From positions 2,136,151 through 2,200,150 of the forward strand of contig NZ_LT985808.1 in the NCBI RefSeq assembly GCF_900291465.1: 64,000 nucleotides of DNA. Reading direction: 5' to 3'. The stretch comes from Bacteroides sp. Marseille-P3684 (GTDB lineage Bacteria; Bacteroidota; Bacteroidia; Bacteroidales; Bacteroidaceae). Shown piece by piece: positions 1 to 7,819 of the stretch. The translations under genes and the position numbers were made by a program. Position 1 is the stretch's first letter. Each line of letters begins with the position of its first letter. Below the pieces are notes generated by a model that did not search any database, was not told the origin of the DNA, and saw nothing but the letters and a program-made list of their open reading frames with translations.

Positions 1-591
1 TTGGGCGAGTTCGCTCTTGGAGATATCGCCGGCAGCCAGCAATTCCTTGCCACGCTCGTATTGTGCCTTGCTCAGCTCCAGTGTCCCTTCATTGATGCGA
101 ACAGATTCGTCTGCATAGAGTATTTGCACATAGAGCTTGGTGATTTCTTCCTGCAAGGTGTTCTCTTGTTCGTTGACAGTCAGTTCGGCGGTCTCTTTAT
201 TCAGCTTCTGTTGCTTGATGGTGTTCAGGCGCTGTCCACCATTCCACACGGTCCATTGGGCATTGAGACCATAGCTGCCGGTGTAGGAGGTCTTGTTGGA
301 ACTGCTGATAATTTCAGTTCCGCTGACCATGCTGCTGGTCTCCTGGTAAGGACGGTTCGTCATGTTGTGTCCGGTGCTGAACGATAAGCTGGGGAAGAGT
401 GCTGCTTTGGCAGTCTTTACATCCACTTTGCTTTCTTCCAGTGAGAGCCTGTTCTGTTGCAGTTGGATGTTCTGTTCCAAAGCATAGCGGATGCAGTCGT
501 TCAATGTCCATGTCTTTACCTCTTGGGCAAAGACGCCCCATGGTGAAGTGATGGCAAAGGCGGCGATTGCATATACGATTCCTTGTTTCAT
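1..591 (-). CDS. TolC-family outer-membrane efflux protein, N-terminal part (runs off the window)
   Basis: The reverse strand is open from an ATG at 589-591 to the window edge, giving 197 residues of a longer protein. It begins with a signal peptide (MKQGIVYAIAAFAITSPWGV, then FAQE). The mature N-terminus, with WTLNDCIRYALEQNIQL, is the usual opening of TolC/OEP proteins. Later Gln/Lys/Glu-rich helical stretches and repeated YxxG-like segments fit the periplasmic coiled-coil barrel. TolC-type proteins form trimeric outer-membrane channels for RND or ABC exporters; the partner genes would lie beyond position 1. It is divergent from riboflavin synthase. The family call is firm; the substrate cannot be inferred from this part. 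Confidence 0.9.
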   Translation of the reverse strand, partial: MKQGIVYAIAAFAITSPWGVFAQEVKTWTLNDCIRYALEQNIQLQQNRLSLEESKVDVKTAKAALFPSLSFSTGHNMTNRPYQETSSMVSGTEIISSSNKTSYTGSYGLNAQWTVWNGGQRLNTIKQQKLNKETAELTVNEQENTLQEEITKLYVQILYADESVRINEGTLELSKAQYERGKELLAAGDISKSELAQ

Positions 592-755
592 TCTGTTTGT
601 CTTTTAAGATTTTCTCTATACAAAGGTAGTAGGGAATATGATGCGATGCAATTAAAATAGATTTATCCTTCATTTTTGTCGTTTAATCGTTGCATTTTCC
701 CGATAAAATTGTCGCATAGTCTCTTTCAGTGTTTCTTTGCGTCAGGAACATTACG

Positions 756-763
756 TACCTTTG
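756..763 (+). promoter_or_regulatory. Bacteroidales -7 box upstream of riboflavin synthase
   Basis: TACCTTTG matches TAnnTTTG and lies about 43 bases before the ATG at 806. A TTTG at 736-739 is a possible -33 element, at a shorter spacing (16) than the usual 19-21. A transcription start near 770 would leave out the upstream in-frame ATG at 737, so it supports the start at 806. Confidence 0.5.
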
Positions 764-805
764 TCTCCGGATTTGAATATTAACCTTAATAAGAAAGGAA
801 TAATT

Positions 806-1411
806 ATGTTCTCAGGAATTGTAGAAGAATATGCAGAAGTGGTTCGCATCGAGAAAGACCAGGAAAACCTGCATCTCACCCTCCGTTGTTCGTTTGTGGA
901 TGAACTGAAGATTGACCAAAGCATCTCTCATAATGGAGTATGTCTGACAGTTGTGAAGATTCAAGACGGGACTTATACTGTGACAGCCATGCGTGAGACC
1001 ATTGAACGTTCAAATATAGGTATGCTGAAAGTTGGCGATAAAGTAAATGTGGAACGCAGTATGTTGATGAACGGCCGTCTTGACGGGCATATTGTCCAAG
1101 GACATGTTGATATGACTGCCGAATGTGTGGATGTTCAGGATGCTGATGGCAGTTGGTATTATACGTTTAAATATGCGTTTGACCGTGAGATGGCAAAGCG
1201 GGGATACCTGACGGTAGATAAAGGTTCAGTGACCGTTAATGGAGTCAGTCTGACTGTGTGCAATCCTACTGAGGATACATTTCAGGTTGCTATCATTCCC
1301 TATACCTATGAGCATACGAACTTCCACACCATTCATGTGGGTAGTGTTGTGAATATCGAATTTGATATTTTGGGAAAATACATCAGCCGTATCATGCAGC
1401 TGTCAAAATAG
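806..1411 (+). CDS. ribE: Riboflavin synthase, alpha chain
   Basis: Encodes 201 residues, the normal length for riboflavin synthase, which dismutates two 6,7-dimethyl-8-ribityllumazine molecules to riboflavin. Two homologous lumazine-binding halves are visible. The first opens MFSGIVEE and contains NGVCLTV. The second starts near residue 98 with GHIVQGHVD and contains NGVSLTV. The ATG at 806 was chosen because MFSGIVEE is the conserved N-terminus, AAGAAAGGA precedes it, and the longer in-frame start at 737 lies upstream of the predicted transcription start. No other riboflavin gene and no FMN riboswitch is visible nearby. The stop codon lies where a degenerate member of the downstream palindrome array would fall. 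Confidence 0.96.
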   Translation: MFSGIVEEYAEVVRIEKDQENLHLTLRCSFVDELKIDQSISHNGVCLTVVKIQDGTYTVTAMRETIERSNIGMLKVGDKVNVERSMLMNGRLDGHIVQGHVDMTAECVDVQDADGSWYYTFKYAFDREMAKRGYLTVDKGSVTVNGVSLTVCNPTEDTFQVAIIPYTYEHTNFHTIHVGSVVNIEFDILGKYISRIMQLSK

Positions 1412-1425
1412 ATTGTCCGACGGAT

Positions 1426-1640
1426 GAAACACAAGTGTTTGATCTGCCAAACACATTAGCTTGACTCATCAAACACATTAGTTTGACTTGACAAACATAG
1501 TAGTTTGACAGGCCTAAGTATAATACTTTGGCAAGCTAAGTATAATACTTAGGTGGTCTAAGTATAATACTTATCTCTATCAAACTAATTGGTTTGACAG
1601 GTCAAACTCTTGTGTTTGGCAGGTCGAAGACTTGTGTTTA
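1426..1640. repeat. Array of ten palindromic boxes at 22-bp pitch (array 1)
   Basis: Box centres fall at 1433.5, 1455.5, 1477.5, 1499.5, 1522, 1544, 1566, 1588.5, 1610.5 and 1632.5. The pitch is therefore 22 bp, with two half-base adjustments where box length changes from 16 to 17 and back. Type A boxes read CAAAC-N6-GTTTG with some decay (1470-1485, 1581-1596, 1603-1618). Type B boxes read CTAAGTATAATACTTAG (1514-1530, 1536-1552, 1558-1574). The order is AAAABBBAAA. Spacers of 5-6 bases differ in sequence. Degenerate in-register units may lie at 1404-1419, over the ribE stop, and at 1647-1662. The array sits between the convergent genes ribE and rpsP. Confidence 0.9.
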
Positions 1641-1699
1641 TCCAGTGAAACGCAAATACCCGAAGGGGCGTTAAAAGCATACCTTCCTTCTTATATACA

Positions 1700-1734
1700 A
1701 AGAGGGTGCGTCACTCGTTGCGACACACCCTCTT
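1700..1734 (-). terminator. Probable bidirectional intrinsic terminator for rpsP
   Basis: AAGAGGGTG at 1700-1708 pairs with CACCCTCTT at 1726-1734. Read on the minus strand the hairpin ends in CTCTTT. It lies about 690 bases beyond the rpsP stop codon because a group II intron separates the two; without the intron it would directly follow rpsP. The GTGCG inside it (1706-1710) also resembles a group II intron 5' end, so the two assignments compete. Confidence 0.55.
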
Positions 1735-1740
1735 GTTGAT

Positions 1741-2396
1741 GTACGCTCGACATGAGTGTTGTCTAACGGGTGCAAGTCCCGAGTAAGCCCTAATAGCGGG
1801 AATTACATAGCTCAAGGTAAGGGTGCTCACCGCGAGGTGAAATCTGAAGGAAGCCGTCGGCAAATATCTGACCTGACGAACAGAAACTTCATACAAGGCA
1901 TTTAACCATGGATAAGATTACATCACAAATCAAAATCCCATAGCTATTCGGAATGGTTGGGTGTAAATGAAGCAGGTATAAGATTGAAAGACAACGCTCT
2001 TATTCGAGGAGGTCTCACGGACGTACAGAATGTCTTATGAAAAGTACGGAGTAAAGCTTATCGTGAGAAGTCAGCAGATGCCATAGTACCTAAGGCACGT
2101 GTGCCTACGGGGAAGGGCAGAATCGAGCAGTGCAAAAGTAAATGACTGCTACCCTGCGAGTCTTTTGTAGTCAGATGTCCGAAAGGAACTCTCTATTCAA
2201 ACGATAGGACGGAATCCGACAATAGGATAGAAGTGACGTTACTCAATGGTATAGCTGAAAACAACTTGCCACACATCGCAAGATGAGAAAGCTCGAAACC
2301 GCCGTATGCCGAACGGCACGTACGGTGGTGTGAGAGGTCGGTAAATACGAAAGTAGGAGATAAATGCCTATGATTAGTATTTACCTCCTACTCGAT
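1741..2396 (+). mobile_element. ORF-less group II intron (ribozyme only), boundaries approximate
   Basis: The stretch carries the conserved core of a bacterial group II intron. Domain I shows GGTGCAAGTCCCG, GTGAAATCTGAAGGAAGCCG and, soon after, TGACCTGACGAACAGAAACT and TTCATACAAGGC. A domain V hairpin at 2298-2329 opens ACCGCCGTATGCC and closes GGCACGTACGGTGGT. Domain VI candidates follow at 2340-2391, ending CTCCTACTCGAT. Only about 560 bases separate domain I from domain V, and no reverse transcriptase or maturase frame exists, so mobility or splicing would need a protein supplied in trans. The 5' end is taken as GTACG at 1741, a variant of the usual GTGCG, directly behind a terminator-like hairpin. 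The alternative is GTGCG at 1706. Orientation is antisense to rpsP. Confidence 0.8.
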
Positions 2397-2422
2397 TTAA
2401 TACCATTTATTGAAGAAGAGAA

Positions 2423-2971
2423 TTATGCCTCTGCGGGAGCCTCTTCTGCGGCAGGAGCCTCAGCAGCTTCTGCATTTGCAGCAGCCTCGGCTTCAGCCTT
2501 AGCAGCAGCTTCAGCAGCCTTCTTCTCAGCTACTTTCTTGGCAATTTCTTCATTAACCTTCTTCTCAGCATCCAGACGGGCCTTGGCAGCAGCCTTCTTT
2601 TCTTCTTCTTGTTTAGCCTTGAAAGCAGCCAGACCATTTTGTTTGTCAGCTTTCCAAGCTTCAAATTTAGCTTGAGCCTGAGCCTCGTCAAATGCGCCCT
2701 TCTTCACACCACCTTGCAAGTGTTTCATCAAATAAACACCTTCTCTGGACAAGATGTTGCGTACGGTGTCTGTGGGTTGTGCACCGCAGTTCACCCAATA
2801 CAAGGCGCGCTCGAAATTCAAATCTACTGTGGCAGGATTGGTGTTCGGATTGTAAGTACCAATTTTTTCAGTAAATCTACCATCACGTGGTGCTCTTACG
2901 TCTGCAATAACAATTGAGTAGAACGCATAGCCTTTGCGTCCTCTTCTTTGCAATCTGATTTTAGTTGCCAT
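2423..2971 (-). CDS. rpsP: Small ribosomal subunit protein bS16
   Basis: Encodes 182 residues. Residues 1-80 are a standard S16 ([20 protein letters not shown], later GTYNPNTNP and [10 protein letters not shown]). They are followed by about 100 extra residues. The middle part is rich in Lys/Glu/Ala and predicted helical ([17 protein letters not shown]), and the end is a low-complexity Ala/Glu/Pro tail. Most bacterial S16 proteins are 80-90 residues; long tails are usual in Bacteroidetes. S16 binds 16S rRNA in the body of the 30S subunit. The gene has its own promoter and appears monocistronic, with its likely terminator displaced by the group II intron. Confidence 0.97.
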   Translation of the reverse strand: MATKIRLQRRGRKGYAFYSIVIADVRAPRDGRFTEKIGTYNPNTNPATVDLNFERALYWVNCGAQPTDTVRNILSREGVYLMKHLQGGVKKGAFDEAQAQAKFEAWKADKQNGLAAFKAKQEEEKKAAAKARLDAEKKVNEEIAKKVAEKKAAEAAAKAEAEAAANAEAAEAPAAEEAPAEA

Positions 2972-3037
2972 TCTTACTAACTGTTTTTTTGTTTAATAAT
3001 TGATTTGAATTATGCTAATAACCCGTATTAGCGGCTG

Positions 3038-3067
3038 CAAAGATAGTGCTTTTATTCTAATTATCAA
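3038..3067 (-). promoter_or_regulatory. rpsP promoter
   Basis: On the minus strand, TTG (plus 3065-3067), a 19-base spacer and TATCTTTG (plus 3038-3045) match the Bacteroidales -33/-7 consensus. The predicted start lies about 60 bases before the rpsP ATG. Confidence 0.75.
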
Positions 3068-3084
3068 CTACAGACGGTTCGTTT

Positions 3085-3942
3085 TTATTGATTTATCTCC
3101 CGAAGCCACTTTTCCAACTCACCTGTCCATTGACGTTTGTAGGGAAAGCTGTCACGGAAGCCCCATCCATGTCCTCCAATGGGATAAACGTGAAGGCTGT
3201 ATGGAATACCCGCTTTACCTAAAGATGTCGCATAATTGAGGCTGTTGCCGGGAGGTACGGCGCGGTCGTCGCTAGACAATGCGATAAACGCTTTCGGAGT
3301 TTGTTCGTTCACTCGTAATTCCATGGAGAAGTCATGAACATCGGTTTCTACAGCCTGTTTGCCCAGCAGGTTCTCTCGTGAACCTTGATGTGTTCCTTCG
3401 CCCATGGTGATGACGGGGTAGAGGAGAATCTGGAAAGCCGGGCGAACATCTGCCGGAGCCAGATTGGCAACGGTCGCTGCCAGGTGACCTCCGGCTGAAG
3501 CACCCATGATGCCTATTTTGTTTGAGTCGATATGCCACTCCTCTGCATGCTGTTTCAGGAGTCGAATGGCTTGGTAGGCATCGGAGGAAGGTATATTCTT
3601 GTGTCCGTTGGGCATGCGGTACTGCAATACGGCCAGCGTGATGCCTTGACTATTCATCCAGGCTGCCATGTCGGTACCTTCATGCTGCATGGCCAAATGA
3701 GCATAGCCTCCGCCCGGACAGCATACAATGGTCATACCGTTCGGGTGGGCTGCCGGATAGACATATAGCTGTGCTTCGTTTGTATGTTGGGTGCGTCCGG
3801 CATCCTTCTCGTTACTGTTTGTTGTCAGCCCGTTCGATTCGGGGGCGCCTTGTTCCCATACAGGGAGGATGATGGGCTTTTGTGCCTGTAGTCCGGTGAG
3901 GAAGGACAGAAGCAGTCCCATCAGGAAAACTCTTTTTTTCAT
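3085..3942 (-). CDS. Secreted alpha/beta hydrolase of the esterase/lipase (acetyl-xylan esterase-like) type
   Basis: Encodes 285 residues. A signal peptide (MKKRVFLMGLLLSFLTGLQA) exports it to the periplasm. The fold is recognisable from an oxyanion-hole motif CPGGGY (about 75-80), the nucleophile elbow GASAGG with Ser149, an acid in SSDDRAVP (Asp225/226) and a catalytic His in GGHGWG (258). This is the BD-FAE / carbohydrate-esterase-like branch common in polysaccharide-degrading Bacteroides, which often removes acetyl groups from glycans. The gene stands alone, without a SusC/D pair or glycoside hydrolases, so its substrate is open. The nearby hairpin at 3971-4007 separates it from the OPT gene upstream. 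Confidence 0.88.
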   Translation of the reverse strand: MKKRVFLMGLLLSFLTGLQAQKPIILPVWEQGAPESNGLTTNSNEKDAGRTQHTNEAQLYVYPAAHPNGMTIVCCPGGGYAHLAMQHEGTDMAAWMNSQGITLAVLQYRMPNGHKNIPSSDAYQAIRLLKQHAEEWHIDSNKIGIMGASAGGHLAATVANLAPADVRPAFQILLYPVITMGEGTHQGSRENLLGKQAVETDVHDFSMELRVNEQTPKAFIALSSDDRAVPPGNSLNYATSLGKAGIPYSLHVYPIGGHGWGFRDSFPYKRQWTGELEKWLREINQ

Positions 3943-3970
3943 AACGGTAGGTTTTAGTTTAAAAGGAATG

Positions 3971-4007
3971 CAGACTGATGCTTCTGTCCACCGGAAGCAT
4001 CAGTCTG
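3971..4007 (-). terminator. Hairpin between the OPT transporter and the hydrolase
   Basis: A perfect 14-bp stem (CAGACTGATGCTTC at 3971-3984 with its complement at 3994-4007) and a 9-base loop. On the minus strand it is followed by CATTCCTTTTAAAC, a weak T-rich tail. It probably ends the OPT transcript. Confidence 0.7.
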
Positions 4008-4033
4008 CGTTGGTTGGTTAATAAGGCAATCGT

Positions 4034-6025
4034 TTATTTTTGTAATTTCATGCTGGCCTTTACTAGGAATATAATAAGGATCGCGTACATTATAATAGAT
4101 ACGACCTCGCTCATCGGGTTAGCGAGCCATTCTTCGTGTACAAGGTTGATTCCTCCAAAGCGCATGGCGGCACTGACTACACCCATCAATGCACCACCGG
4201 CAATGAATCCTGATGCCAACAGAGTGCCTTTCTCTCCTCGTGCGGCATTGACTGCTGCATCCTTGCTTCGAGTCGTAACGTACCAGTTGATGGCGCCACC
4301 GACAACAAGAGGAATATTCAGTTCCAAAGGAATGAACATACCCAGGGCAAAGGCCAAAGCCGGTACTTTGAAGTAAGTGAGCACCAAGGCAATGATTGCG
4401 CCAATGGCATAGAGTAGCCACGGAGCACCGACACCACTCATCAACGGTTCAATGACGGCAGCCATCGCATTGGCTTGCGGGGCAGCCAGTTGTCCACTGG
4501 TAAACCCGTAGGTCTGGTTCAGAATCATGATGACGCCGCCTACTGTGGCTGCTGAAACCAATGTTCCGAGGAACTTCCAACTTTCCTGCTTCTTCGGAGT
4601 GGTACCTAGCCAATAGCCAATCTTCAGGTCGGTGATGAAGCCGCCGGCCATGGACAAAGCCGTACATACCACGCCTCCCATCACCAGGGCTGCTACCATG
4701 CCTCCTGTGCCTTTCAGTCCGACAGCTACCATGATGACGGAAGCAAGAATCAATGTCATCAGTGTCATTCCTGATACAGGATTGGTACCGACAATGGCAA
4801 TGGCGTTGGCTGCTACAGTTGTGAAAAGAAAGGCAATGACTGCCACCACAAGAATACCTACAATCGTGTGGAGGAGGTTACCTTGCATGACATCAAAGTA
4901 GAAGAACAGGGTTACCAGAATCAGTGTCAGAATGGAACCTATGGCTATGATTTTCATGGACAAATCTTTCTGAGTACGTTCTACCTCTACGTTCGCAGTA
5001 CCTTTGCCTTTCATCTCCTTAGCGGCAAGTCCGACGGCACCTTTGATCAGTCCCCATGATTTCACAATACCGATAATACCCGCCATGGCAATACCGCCGA
5101 TACCGATGCTTTTGCCATAAGATGTGAAGATCTGCTCTGGACTCATCTGGCTTACTGTCAAGGTGATGTTAGGGTCCCACATGTTCAGCACCTGATCGCC
5201 CCAGATAAGTGCAATGCCCGGGATGATAATCAGCCATACGCTGAGTGAGCCGAAACAGATGATGGCTGCATATTTCAGTCCAACGATATATCCCAGACCC
5301 AGTACGGCTGCACCGGTGTTGACCTTGAACACAAGTTTGGCCTTTTCTGCCAGCATTTCACCCCAACCGCACACACGGGTCGTGAAGTTCTCGTTCCACC
5401 ATCCGAATGTGGCTACAATGAAATCATAAAGACCGCCGATGAGTCCGGCAAGCAGCAATGGCTTTGCCTGACTGCCTCCTTTTTCTCCGGAAACCAGCAC
5501 TTGTGTGGTCGCTGTCGCTTCCGGGAAAGGATATTCACCATGCATGTCTTTTACAAAATATTTACGGAAAGGAATCAAGAACAGAATACCCAGTACGCCA
5601 CCAAGTAAGGAACTGATGAATACTTGCAGGAAGTTGACGGTCATTTCAGGGTACTTGGCTTGCAGAATATACAAGGCTGGAAGAGTGAAGATAGCTCCTG
5701 CTACAATGACACCCGAGCAAGCGCCGATAGACTGTATGATGACATTTTCTCCCAGTGCATTCTTGCGTTTGGCTGCTCCGGAGATACCGACAGCGAGGAT
5801 AGCAATCGGAATGGCAGCTTCAAATACCTGTCCGACTTTCAGACCGAGGTAGGCTGCTGCGGCGGAAAATAGAATTGCCATGCCAATACCCCATAAAACG
5901 GACCATAGGTTTACTTCCGGATAGTTCTTTTTCGGTGACATCACCGGTTCGTAGGTCTCTCCTTTCTTTAGCGGCCTGAACGCGTTCTCAGGCAAGCCTG
6001 TTTTCTTCTCTTCGTCTTGTTTCAT
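4034..6025 (-). CDS. OPT-family oligopeptide transporter
   Basis: Encodes 663 residues with about 14-16 hydrophobic segments across the whole length after a charged N-terminal tail of about 30 residues. The stretch PEVNLWSVLWGIGMAILFSA followed by AYLGLKVGQVFEAAIPIAIL is typical of prokaryotic OPT/YSL proteins, which import oligopeptides or metal chelates using the proton gradient. Further family features are NALGENVIIQSIG and GEYPFPEATA. The start at 6025 (MKQDEEKK) is preferred to the in-frame ATG at 6070, because a TAATTTTG box on the minus strand at 6081-6088 would start transcription only a few bases before 6070. No binding protein or peptidase adjoins it. The substrate is unknown. Confidence 0.93.
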   Translation of the reverse strand: MKQDEEKKTGLPENAFRPLKKGETYEPVMSPKKNYPEVNLWSVLWGIGMAILFSAAAAYLGLKVGQVFEAAIPIAILAVGISGAAKRKNALGENVIIQSIGACSGVIVAGAIFTLPALYILQAKYPEMTVNFLQVFISSLLGGVLGILFLIPFRKYFVKDMHGEYPFPEATATTQVLVSGEKGGSQAKPLLLAGLIGGLYDFIVATFGWWNENFTTRVCGWGEMLAEKAKLVFKVNTGAAVLGLGYIVGLKYAAIICFGSLSVWLIIIPGIALIWGDQVLNMWDPNITLTVSQMSPEQIFTSYGKSIGIGGIAMAGIIGIVKSWGLIKGAVGLAAKEMKGKGTANVEVERTQKDLSMKIIAIGSILTLILVTLFFYFDVMQGNLLHTIVGILVVAVIAFLFTTVAANAIAIVGTNPVSGMTLMTLILASVIMVAVGLKGTGGMVAALVMGGVVCTALSMAGGFITDLKIGYWLGTTPKKQESWKFLGTLVSAATVGGVIMILNQTYGFTSGQLAAPQANAMAAVIEPLMSGVGAPWLLYAIGAIIALVLTYFKVPALAFALGMFIPLELNIPLVVGGAINWYVTTRSKDAAVNAARGEKGTLLASGFIAGGALMGVVSAAMRFGGINLVHEEWLANPMSEVVSIIMYAILIIFLVKASMKLQK

Positions 6026-6402
6026 TTCTGTAAATCTATTAGTAGTACGTTTGTTAATGATTAAGCGCATTCATGGAAGACAAAATTATCGAAATTTACG
6101 GTTTATCCCTATCTTTTGCTATTATTTTTTACATGAGAATCTGATTTTGACGTTTCCTGCGGACGTTTTGATAGTTTGTGAATCGCATTGTTTTCAGGCA
6201 ACGAGGGGTGCTGCGGTTGCAACCAGAGAGGAATCATGGTGGTGCAAGGCATGTTTCCCAACTTTGACAAGCCGGCAGGGCAGTTTGACATACATGTCTC
6301 TGAAGTTCGGGCTTGTATTGCCATGAGATGAAGACGTGAAAGAAACTCAACGGATACGATAAAAAATGTAGGCTTATCAGATGACTCCTAAAATATTTCT
6401 AT

Positions 6403-6410
6403 TATTTTTG
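6403..6410 (+). promoter_or_regulatory. -7 box for the rseC-rnf operon
   Basis: TATTTTTG matches TAnnTTTG, 29 bases before the first gene of the operon. No clear TTG stands at the expected -33 position. The rest of the 6026-6439 gap shows no gene. Confidence 0.5.
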
Positions 6411-6439
6411 CAGTCAAATTGTAAAGTGGATTTTACAAA

Positions 6440-6865
6440 ATGACCGACTTAATCAAACATCAAGGTACTGTGGAAAACATTGTGGGCACTCATGTAAAGG
6501 TACGGATAGTACAGACTTCGGCGTGCTCATCGTGTTCTGCCAAGTCCTTTTGCTCATCGTCAGAGAGCAAGGAAAAACTCATTGATATATATGATGCTGA
6601 TACCTCTTCGCTGCATTTGGGCCAGGAGGTAGTGGTCTATGGTACGACTTCCATGGGAATGCGTGCTGTTGGGCTGGCTTTTGGTGTACCTTTTTTGGTG
6701 ATGGTTGCGGCTTTGTTTGTTCTCTATCGGTTGACTGGAGGAGACGAAGCCGTTTCTGCGTTGGGAGCTTTGCTGACCTTATTGCCTTATTACGCCGTAC
6801 TTTATGCATTGCGTGGACGTATCAAACGACGTTTCTCTTTCCAAATAGAAACAACAGATAAATGA
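6440..6865 (+). CDS. rseC: RseC/MucC-family membrane protein (SoxR-reducing-system RseC type)
   Basis: Encodes 141 residues. A soluble N-terminal part carries a Cys cluster CSSCSAKSFC (about residues 29-38), as in RseC proteins. Two hydrophobic segments follow (about 77-97 and 107-123) and then a basic C-terminus (RGRIKRRFSF). In Escherichia coli RseC is linked to the Rsx/Rnf complex and to sigma-E control; in Bacteroidetes it commonly heads the rnf operon. Here it lies 24 bases before rnfB under one promoter. The Cys cluster suggests a redox or metal-binding role for the Rnf complex, but that is inference. Confidence 0.88.
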   Translation: MTDLIKHQGTVENIVGTHVKVRIVQTSACSSCSAKSFCSSSESKEKLIDIYDADTSSLHLGQEVVVYGTTSMGMRAVGLAFGVPFLVMVAALFVLYRLTGGDEAVSALGALLTLLPYYAVLYALRGRIKRRFSFQIETTDK

Positions 6866-6889
6866 TTAATTATAATTAACTAACTTATT

Positions 6890-7798
6890 ATGGATTTAAT
6901 TCTGGTTGCTGTGATTTCGTTGGGAGCCATCGGTCTGATTTCAGCTATCGTACTGTTCGTTGCTTCCAAGAAATTCGCAGTGTATGAAGATCCCCGGATT
7001 GGTGAGGTTGCAGAAGTGTTGCCTCAGGCCAATTGTGGAGGGTGCGGTTACCCCGGATGTGCCGGCTTTGCAGAGGCTTGTGTGAAAGCCGGCTCTTTGG
7101 AAGGTAAGTTGTGCCCGGTGGGAGGTCAGCCGGTGATGGCACGAGTTGCTGCCATCCTGGGGCTGGAAGCTGCATCGGCAGAGCCCAAAGTGGCAGTTGT
7201 CCGTTGTAATGGTAGTTGTGAACATCGTCCGCGTACGACACGGTATGACGGTGTGTCTTCTTGTGCTGTGGCAAATGCTACTTATGGAGGTGAGACCGAT
7301 TGTACATTCGGATGTCTGGGCTGTGGCGATTGTGTAGATGCGTGTCAGTTTGATGCCATCCACATGAACCCGGAGACCGGGTTGCCGGAGGTGGATGAGA
7401 ATGCTTGCACGGCTTGTGGAGCTTGTGTGAAGGCATGTCCTCGTCGCATCATCGAACTGCGTCCTAAGGGTAAGAACAATCGCCGCGTTTATGTTTCGTG
7501 TGTCAACAAGGACAAGGGGGCACAGACCCGTAAGGCTTGTTCCGTCGGTTGTATCGGTTGTGGAAAATGTGTGAAGGTCTGTCCGTTTGAAGCAATCACC
7601 CTGGAGAACAACCTGGCTTATATTGACCCGGCCAAATGTAAACTGTGCCGCAAGTGTGAGGCTGAATGTCCGCAGGGAGCGATTCTGGCTGTGAATTTTC
7701 CTCCCCGTAAGCCAAAGGTAGAAACTTCAGTTGAGGAGAAACCGGCTCAGACGGTGCAACCGGCAAAGGCTGAAGCCAAAGAGAACGTGAATGAATAA
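6890..7798 (+). CDS. rnfB: Rnf complex subunit RnfB, multi-cluster ferredoxin subunit
   Basis: Encodes 302 residues. An N-terminal membrane helix (residues 4-24) is followed by the four-iron-cluster domain motif NCGGCGYPGC (about 48-57). Then come four CxxCxxCxxxC ferredoxin motifs: CLGCGDCVDAC, CTACGACVKAC, CIGCGKCVKVC and CKLCRKCEAEC. The C-terminal 30 residues are a charged linker. RnfB is the ferredoxin-oxidising entry of the Rnf Na+/H+ pump. The Escherichia coli homologue has only two such motifs, so this is the long, cluster-rich form. It is the second gene of a tightly packed operon. Confidence 0.96.
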   Translation: MDLILVAVISLGAIGLISAIVLFVASKKFAVYEDPRIGEVAEVLPQANCGGCGYPGCAGFAEACVKAGSLEGKLCPVGGQPVMARVAAILGLEAASAEPKVAVVRCNGSCEHRPRTTRYDGVSSCAVANATYGGETDCTFGCLGCGDCVDACQFDAIHMNPETGLPEVDENACTACGACVKACPRRIIELRPKGKNNRRVYVSCVNKDKGAQTRKACSVGCIGCGKCVKVCPFEAITLENNLAYIDPAKCKLCRKCEAECPQGAILAVNFPPRKPKVETSVEEKPAQTVQPAKAEAKENVNE

Positions 7799-7819
7799 TG
7801 GATTTTAAAAGATACGAAC

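Noticed and set aside
806..1411. FMN riboswitch for riboflavin synthase
   Set aside because: The leader before the ATG at 806 is too short after the predicted start near 770 and has none of the conserved FMN aptamer sequence.
1706..1740. GTGCG at 1706 as the intron 5' end
   Set aside because: Not excluded, but this GTGCG lies inside a hairpin that forms a complete terminator-like unit, and the conserved intron core connects more naturally from GTACG at 1741.
1711..1896. 61-codon minus-strand frame inside the group II intron
   Set aside because: It lies over conserved ribozyme domain I and has no protein similarity.
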